Assembly (NCBI RefSeq): GCF_022809125.1
Contig: NZ_JALGBI010000001.1
Span: 868,001-932,000 of the forward strand
DNA from: Variovorax terrae
GTDB lineage: Bacteria; Pseudomonadota; Gammaproteobacteria; Burkholderiales; Burkholderiaceae_C
DNA: 64,000 nucleotides
Reading direction: 5' to 3'
The position numbers and the translations under genes are program-made. The notes beneath the pieces were generated by a model, which was given only the letters and a program-made list of their open reading frames with translations, was not told where the DNA came from and did not search any database. Each line of letters opens with the position of its first letter. Within the stretch, counting starts at the first letter, position 1. This document shows positions 59,074 through 64,000 of the stretch, piece after piece.

Positions 59074-62000
59074 ATGACTGATTCCTTCTCCCTTCCTGGC
59101 CCCTCGGCTTTCCAGGCGTTCGCTCCCGAACTGGCGCCGCGCGCGCCGTCGCGCGGGGCCATCACCGAAGCCTGGCGCCTGCCTGAGCCGGTGGCGCTGC
59201 CGCCGCTGCTGGCCCGGGCGCGGCTGCCTGCCGTGCAGGCGCAGGCCAGCCAGGCGCTGGCGCAGCGCCTTGCGCGCACGCTGCGCCAGCGCAAGGCCGG
59301 CAGCGGCCGCGCCGGTTTGGTCCAGGGGCTGCTGCAGGAGTTCTCGCTGTCCTCGCAGGAGGGCGTGGCGCTGATGTGCCTGGCCGAGGCCCTGCTGCGC
59401 ATTCCCGACCGCGCCACGCGCGACCTGCTGATCCGCGACAAGATCGCGCACGGGCAGTGGCAGGCGCACCTTGGCAAAAGCCCGTCGCTGTTCGTCAACG
59501 CCGCCACCTGGGGCCTGCTGCTGACCGGCAGGCTGGTCGCCACCCACAGCGAGGCCGGCCTGTCGTCGGCGTTGGGCCGCCTGGTGGGCCGGGGCGGGGA
59601 GCCGCTGATCCGCAAGGGCGTGGACATGGCCATGCGCATGATGGGCGAGCAGTTCGTTACCGGCGAGACCATCGCCCAGGCCCTGGCGCACGCGAGGCCG
59701 CTCGAAGCGCAGGGTTTTCGCTATTCCTACGACATGCTGGGCGAGGCCGCGCTCACGGCGCAGGACGCGCAGCGCTACTTGTGTGACTACGAGCAGGCCA
59801 TCCACGCGATCGGCCAAGCCTCGGCCGGGCGCGGCGTCTACGAGGGGCCGGGCATCTCGGTCAAGCTCTCGGCGCTGCACCCGCGCTACAGCCGTGCCCA
59901 GCAGGCGCGCGTGATGGCCGAGCTGTATCCCGTGCTGCGCGGCCTGGCCGTGCTGGCCCGGCAGTACGACATCGGCCTGAACATCGACGCCGAGGAGGCC
60001 GACCGGCTCGAACTCTCGCTCGACCTGCTGGAGCGCCTGTGCTTCGAGCCCGCGCTGCAGGGCTGGAACGGCATCGGCTTCGTGGTCCAGGCTTACCAGA
60101 AGCGCTGCCCGTTCGTGATCGACCATCTGATCGCACTGGCCCGGCGCAGCGGCCACCGGCTGATGGTCCGCCTCGTCAAGGGCGCCTACTGGGACAGCGA
60201 GATCAAGCGCGCCCAGGTCGAAGGCTTGGACGGCTACCCGGTCTACACCCGCAAGCCCTACACCGATGTGTCCTACCTGGCCTGTGCGCGCCAGCTGCTG
60301 GCCGCGCCCGAAGCGGTCTACCCGCAGTTCGCCACCCACAACGCGCAGACGCTGGCGGCCGTGTATGAACTTGCCGGCCCTGACCGCTACACACCCGGCC
60401 AGTACGAATTCCAGTGCCTGCACGGCATGGGCGAGCCGCTGTACGAGCAGGTGGTGGGGCCGGTGGCCGATGGCCGGCTGGGCCGGCCCTGCCGCATCTA
60501 CGCGCCCGTGGGCACGCACGAAACGCTGCTGGCCTACCTGGTGCGCCGCCTGCTGGAGAACGGCGCCAACACCTCTTTCGTCAACCGCATCGCCGATCCG
60601 TCCATCGGCCTCGATCTGCTGGTGCAGGACCCGGTGCAAGCCGTGGAGGACATCGCCGCGCGCGAAGGCGTGCTGGGCGCGCCGCATCCGGCCATCGCGT
60701 TGCCGCGCGAGCTCTACGGCGCGGCGCGCGTCAACTCGCGCGGGCTGGACCTGGCCAGCGACGAGGTGCTGGGCCGGCTGGCTGCCGGCTTGCAGGCCGG
60801 TGCCGCCGAATCCTGGACGGCCCGGCCGATGCTGGCGGTGGACGGCGCGCCGGCCGGCGCCGGCATGGCGCCGGTGCGCAACCCGGCGGACCATCGCGAT
60901 CAGGTTGGCCAAGTGCGCGACGCCACGGCGGCCGAGGTGGACGCCGCGCTGGCCCATGCGGTGCAGGCCGCGCCCGGCTGGGCCGCCACCGCACCCGCCG
61001 CCCGCGCTGCCGCGCTGGAAGGCGCTGCCGAGGCGCTGCAGGCCGACATGCCGCGCCTGATGGGCCTGCTGATGCGCGAGGCCGGCAAGACGGCGGCCAA
61101 TGCCGTGTCCGAGGTGCGCGAGGCGGTGGATTTCCTGCGCTTCTACGCGGCCCAGGTGCGCGCCGAGTTCGACAATGCCACGCACCAGGCGCTGGGCCCG
61201 GTGGTGTGCATCAGCCCCTGGAATTTCCCGCTCGCGATTTTCACGGGCCAGATCGCGGCGGCGCTGGCCGCGGGCAACGCCGTGCTGGCCAAGCCGGCCG
61301 AGCAGACGCCGCTGATCGCCGCCGAGGCCGTGCGCGTGCTGTGGTGTGCCGGGGTGCCGCGCGGCGCGCTGCAACTGCTGCCGGGCCGCGGCGAGACCGT
61401 GGGCGCGCAACTGGTGGGCGATGCGCGGGTGCAGGGCGTGATGTTCACCGGCTCCACCGACGTGGCGCGGCTGCTGCAGCACAGCCTGGCGGGGCGGCTC
61501 GATGCGCGCGGCCGGCCGGTGCCGCTGATCGCCGAAACCGGGGGCCAGAACGCGATGATCGTGGACTCCTCCGCGCTGGCCGAGCAGGTGGTGGCCGACG
61601 TGCTGGCCTCGGCCTTCGACAGCGCCGGCCAGCGCTGCTCCGCGCTGCGGGTGCTGTGCGTGCAGGAGGACGGCGCCGACCGCCTGCTGGAGATGCTCCG
61701 GGGTGCGATGGACGAGTTGCGCGTGGGCCGGCCCGAGGTGTTGGCCACCGACGTGGGCCCGGTGATCGACGCCGAAGCCCAGGCCGGCATCCAGCGCCAC
61801 ATCGACACCTTGCGCGCCCGGGGGCGCAAGGTGTACCAATGCCCGAGCGCAGCCGATGCGCCAGCGCTGGCCCAGGGCACCTTCATCCCGCCGACGCTGA
61901 TCGAGCTGCCGAACCTGGGCGAGCTGCAGCGCGAGGTCTTCGGGCCGGTGCTCCATGTGGTGCGCTACCCGCGGCAGCAGCTCGAGGCCCTGCTGGCCGA

Positions 62001-62811
62001 CATCGAGGCCACCGGCTACGGCCTCACGCTGGGCCTGCACACGCGCATCGACGAAACCATTGCGCATGTGGTCGGCCGCGCGCACGCGGGCAATGTCTAT
62101 GTGAACCGCAACATGGTGGGCGCCGTGGTCGGTGTGCAGCCGTTCGGCGGCGAGGGCCTGTCAGGCACCGGCCCCAAGGCCGGCGGGCCGCTCTACCTGG
62201 TCCGCCTGCTGTCGGCGGGCCCGCACGGTGCGATGCGGCGTGCCCTCGCAGCGGCGGCGCCCGAGGCACCGCCCCACCAGGCGCTGGCGGCCCTGCAGCA
62301 GTGGGCCCAGGCCAGCGGGCGGACGGCGCTGGCCGGCGTCTGCGCGGGCTTCGCCGCCGAAGCGTGCGTTCATGGCGTTCGCGTACTGGCCGGCCCCACG
62401 GGCGAGCGCAACACCTATGGCCTGCGGCCGCGCTCGGCCGTGCTGTGCGTGGCCGAGCGCGACGAAGACCGCCTGGTGCAACTGGCGGCGGTGCTGGCCG
62501 TGGGCGCGCGCGCGCTGTGGCCGGCCCCGGTGCCGGCCGGCCTGCCCAGCGAGGTGCTGGCCGCCATCACGGCGGCGCAGGACGGGGACGCGGCCGCGCT
62601 GCCGTTCGAGGCGGTGCTGCACCATGGCAGCGCCGAAGCGCTGCAGGCGCTGTGCGCCCGCATCGCGCAGCGGCCCGGGCCCCTCGTGGGCGTGCAGGGG
62701 CTGCGCCCCGGCGAGCGCGGCATCGCGCTGGAACGCCTGGTGACCGAACGCTCGCTCAGCGTCAACACCGCCGCGGCCGGCGGCAATGCCAGCCTGATGA
62801 CGATCGGGTAG
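59074..62811 (+). CDS. putA: Bifunctional proline dehydrogenase/P5C dehydrogenase PutA
   Basis: 1245 residues. The N-terminus lacks the ribbon-helix-helix domain of E. coli PutA. The proline dehydrogenase barrel runs from about 180 to 500 (YDMLGEAALTAQDAQRYL, GPGISVKLSALHPRYSRAQ, VRLVKGAYWDSEIKRAQVEG). The aldehyde dehydrogenase domain from about 560 has SPWNFPLAIFTGQIAAAL, the catalytic Glu in IAETGGQNAMIVD and Cys in DSAGQRCSALRVL. A C-terminal extra domain of about 170 residues remains. It oxidises proline to glutamate with substrate channelling. Confidence 0.95.
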   Translation: MTDSFSLPGPSAFQAFAPELAPRAPSRGAITEAWRLPEPVALPPLLARARLPAVQAQASQALAQRLARTLRQRKAGSGRAGLVQGLLQEFSLSSQEGVALMCLAEALLRIPDRATRDLLIRDKIAHGQWQAHLGKSPSLFVNAATWGLLLTGRLVATHSEAGLSSALGRLVGRGGEPLIRKGVDMAMRMMGEQFVTGETIAQALAHARPLEAQGFRYSYDMLGEAALTAQDAQRYLCDYEQAIHAIGQASAGRGVYEGPGISVKLSALHPRYSRAQQARVMAELYPVLRGLAVLARQYDIGLNIDAEEADRLELSLDLLERLCFEPALQGWNGIGFVVQAYQKRCPFVIDHLIALARRSGHRLMVRLVKGAYWDSEIKRAQVEGLDGYPVYTRKPYTDVSYLACARQLLAAPEAVYPQFATHNAQTLAAVYELAGPDRYTPGQYEFQCLHGMGEPLYEQVVGPVADGRLGRPCRIYAPVGTHETLLAYLVRRLLENGANTSFVNRIADPSIGLDLLVQDPVQAVEDIAAREGVLGAPHPAIALPRELYGAARVNSRGLDLASDEVLGRLAAGLQAGAAESWTARPMLAVDGAPAGAGMAPVRNPADHRDQVGQVRDATAAEVDAALAHAVQAAPGWAATAPAARAAALEGAAEALQADMPRLMGLLMREAGKTAANAVSEVREAVDFLRFYAAQVRAEFDNATHQALGPVVCISPWNFPLAIFTGQIAAALAAGNAVLAKPAEQTPLIAAEAVRVLWCAGVPRGALQLLPGRGETVGAQLVGDARVQGVMFTGSTDVARLLQHSLAGRLDARGRPVPLIAETGGQNAMIVDSSALAEQVVADVLASAFDSAGQRCSALRVLCVQEDGADRLLEMLRGAMDELRVGRPEVLATDVGPVIDAEAQAGIQRHIDTLRARGRKVYQCPSAADAPALAQGTFIPPTLIELPNLGELQREVFGPVLHVVRYPRQQLEALLADIEATGYGLTLGLHTRIDETIAHVVGRAHAGNVYVNRNMVGAVVGVQPFGGEGLSGTGPKAGGPLYLVRLLSAGPHGAMRRALAAAAPEAPPHQALAALQQWAQASGRTALAGVCAGFAAEACVHGVRVLAGPTGERNTYGLRPRSAVLCVAERDEDRLVQLAAVLAVGARALWPAPVPAGLPSEVLAAITAAQDGDAAALPFEAVLHHGSAEALQALCARIAQRPGPLVGVQGLRPGERGIALERLVTERSLSVNTAAAGGNASLMTIG

Positions 62812-62970
62812 GCATGCCGGGCACCGCCTCTGCGTTGCTTAAATGGTGGGCACGGTCTGCCAGCCCAATGCTGGCGCGGTTTTTTGCACTTGTTCCATGG
62901 GTTGTCCACAGCTCGGTTCACAGTCTGCGGGCATAACTTTGGCGCGCCTGGATCGGGTTTGACGGAGATT

Positions 62971-62982
62971 CCAATATATTGG
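62971..62982. promoter_or_regulatory. Operator candidate: CCAATATATTGG palindrome
   Basis: A perfect 12-bp palindrome 15 bp before the XRE-cupin start codon, with a further TCCAAT half site between it and the ATG. The position over a promoter or start region suits autoregulation by the XRE protein. Confidence 0.5.
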
Positions 62983-62997
62983 AAAATTCATCCAATC

Positions 62998-63582
62998 ATG
63001 AATGACACCACCGGCACCGACCTGAACCAGCGCATCGCGCAGCGCGTGGGCGGGCTGCGCGCCGCGCGGGGCCTCTCGCTCGATGCGCTGGCGGCGCAGT
63101 GCGGCGTCAGCCGCTCCATGATCTCGCTGATCGAGCGCGGCGAAAGCAGCCCCACCGCCGTGATGCTCGACAAGCTGGCCACCGGCCTCGGTGTGCCGCT
63201 GGCCTCGCTGTTCGACGCGCCAGAGCCGGCCGCGAACCCCGTGGCCCGCCTGGCCGACCAGCCGCCCTGGCGCGACCCGCATTCCGGCTATGTGCGGCGC
63301 AACGTCTCGCCCAGCGGGGTGGGCTCGCCCCTGCAGATCGTGGAGGTGTCGTTCCCGCCGCAGGCGCGCGTGGCCTACGAGACCGGCGCCCGCGAGCCCC
63401 TGGTCCATCAGCAGATCTGGGTGCTTGACGGCCGCATCGAGGTCACGCTGGGCGACGACCGCCATCGCCTGGAGGCTGGCGACTGCCTGGCGCACCGGCT
63501 GGACCGCCCCGTGACCTACCACAACCCCACGCGCAGGACGGCCCGCTACGCCGTGGTGATTGCCGCCGTCCCGTGGAAATGA
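62998..63582 (+). CDS. XRE-family regulator with C-terminal cupin domain
   Basis: 194 residues from the ATG at 62998. The HTH is GGLRAARGLSLDALAAQCGV followed by SRSMISLIERGESSPTAVML. A cupin fold follows (PLQIVEVSFPPQARVAYETG, HQQIWVLDGRIEVTLGDDRH, LEAGDCLAHRLDRPVTYHNP). XRE-cupin regulators of this build usually sense a small molecule and control adjacent genes. The GNAT gene downstream, beyond R2 copy 2, is the obvious partner. Confidence 0.9.
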   Translation: MNDTTGTDLNQRIAQRVGGLRAARGLSLDALAAQCGVSRSMISLIERGESSPTAVMLDKLATGLGVPLASLFDAPEPAANPVARLADQPPWRDPHSGYVRRNVSPSGVGSPLQIVEVSFPPQARVAYETGAREPLVHQQIWVLDGRIEVTLGDDRHRLEAGDCLAHRLDRPVTYHNPTRRTARYAVVIAAVPWK

Positions 63583-63589
63583 AGTGAAG

Positions 63590-63759
63590 CACCCCCGAAG
63601 CGTCTGCGGCGTGGTGCCATGGCCAGAGGCCATGGCTCTTCGAGGCCGTCCAGACCTGCGCAGGCAGGTCTGGAGCCGCGGCCTCTCAGCCCCCTCAAGA
63701 GGGCGCCACCAGCGGCCCGGCAGAGCCGGTTCCGCGGTGGCCTTGGCCTGGGGCGCGCC
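63590..63759 (+). repeat. R2 GC-rich hairpin repeat, copy 2, with an inserted double hairpin
   Basis: It begins ACCCCCGAAGCGTCTGCGGC and ends with CCACCAGCGG...CCGCGGTGG around CCGGC/GCCGG, as in copy 1. Between these parts about 75 bp are inserted that fold into two perfect hairpins: CCATGGCC-AGA-GGCCATGG (63617-63635) and a 9-bp stem CCAGACCTG/CAGGTCTGG (63650-63673). It lies between the XRE-cupin and GNAT genes. Confidence 0.75.
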
Positions 63760-63805
63760 GGTTTTCATGTACCGCGGATGGCGCGCAGCGCCATGGAGAA
63801 CTGAC

Positions 63806-64000
63806 ATGCCGCACGAAGAAACCGCTTCCTTCCGCCCCGTCCAGGTACGCCGCATCCAGGCCGTGTCCGAGGCGCAGCTGTCGGCGCTGGCCGAGGTGTT
63901 GATCGACTGCGTGGAGGGCGGCGCCTCGGTGAGCTTCATGCTGCCCCTGCCGGGGCCAACGGCCCTGGCCTTCTGGCGCGGGGTGGCCGAGGGCGTGGCG
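63806..64000 (+). CDS. GNAT-family N-acetyltransferase, N-terminal part
   Basis: The ATG at 63806 opens 65 codons that run off the right edge: MPHEETASFRPVQVRRIQAV, SALAEVLIDCVEGGASVSFM, then LPGPTALAFWRGVAEG. The last part is typical of the start of GNAT proteins found beside XRE-cupin regulators. The catalytic motif A is outside the window. The identity rests on this N-terminal pattern and the neighbouring regulator. Confidence 0.72.
   Translation, partial: MPHEETASFRPVQVRRIQAVSEAQLSALAEVLIDCVEGGASVSFMLPLPGPTALAFWRGVAEGVA

Noticed and set aside
59011..62085. A very long open frame (about 1000 codons) on the minus strand opposite putA
   Set aside because: It is the complement of a fully recognisable PutA gene in GC-rich DNA, is His/Arg/Gln-rich with no domain, and is a typical antisense artefact.

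Overview
The window is GC-rich, gene-dense DNA from what looks like a betaproteobacterium of the Burkholderiales, most likely Comamonadaceae (Variovorax/Acidovorax/Polaromonas-like). I infer this from two Bug/TctC-type tricarboxylate receptors, a BKACE/CoA-ligase catabolic cluster, a stand-alone Lrp-putA pair, a proteobacterial-type gshA, and a dispersed AT-rich intergenic repeat of a kind I associate with that family. No rRNA, tRNA, CRISPR array, prophage or complete insertion sequence was seen.

Layout. 0-6.5 kb: the end of a TauD/TfdA-type dioxygenase, then a minus-strand catabolic operon (BKACE, small serine hydrolase, Bug receptor, acyl-CoA ligase) divergent from an AraC regulator and a CMD-family protein. 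6.5-7 kb: a decayed ornithine cyclodeaminase gene. 7-16 kb: enolase-superfamily enzyme, Kv-type channel with a zinc-ribbon tail, type II NADH dehydrogenase with TetR regulator, DUF2855 protein, two reductases and a second Bug receptor. 16-19 kb: ergothioneine genes egtB-egtD-DUF427. 19-24 kb: 2OG dioxygenase, LysR, and a probable D-amino-acid set (dadA-like oxidase, amino-acid binding protein, Asp/Glu racemase). 24-30.8 kb: UspA, CaiB-type CoA transferase, PPK2, an RCC1-repeat lipoprotein, SDR, flavin reductase and RluA-type pseudouridine synthase, the last two separated by a 338-bp hairpin-rich element with terminal inverted repeats.

30.8-33.1 kb is foreign-looking: a lone ATP synthase subunit c gene followed by four small same-strand genes, each followed by an attC-like recombination site. 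This is an integron gene-cassette array without an integrase in view (a CALIN). 33.2-46 kb: VF530 protein, a triheme/diheme cytochrome c pair, MocR regulator, ferredoxin, MFS pump, GNAT, methyltransferase, SDR, and a divergent module pairing an ECF sigma/anti-sigma operon with an exported metallophosphoesterase and a CuA-like cupredoxin. 46-64 kb: CPA1 antiporter, class IV aminotransferase, gshA, a run of small conserved proteins, dipeptidase, two esterases, RbgA-like GTPase, RcnB-like protein, a class V aminotransferase, trxC, Lrp-putA, XRE-cupin regulator and the start of a GNAT gene.

Two non-coding repeat families cross the window. R1 (about 55-65 bp, eight full copies and two core-only copies inside genes) lies between genes and ends in a GCTAT...ATAGC mini-hairpin. 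R2 (two copies) is a GC-rich nested hairpin downstream of genes. Several single long hairpins add to this structured intergenic landscape.
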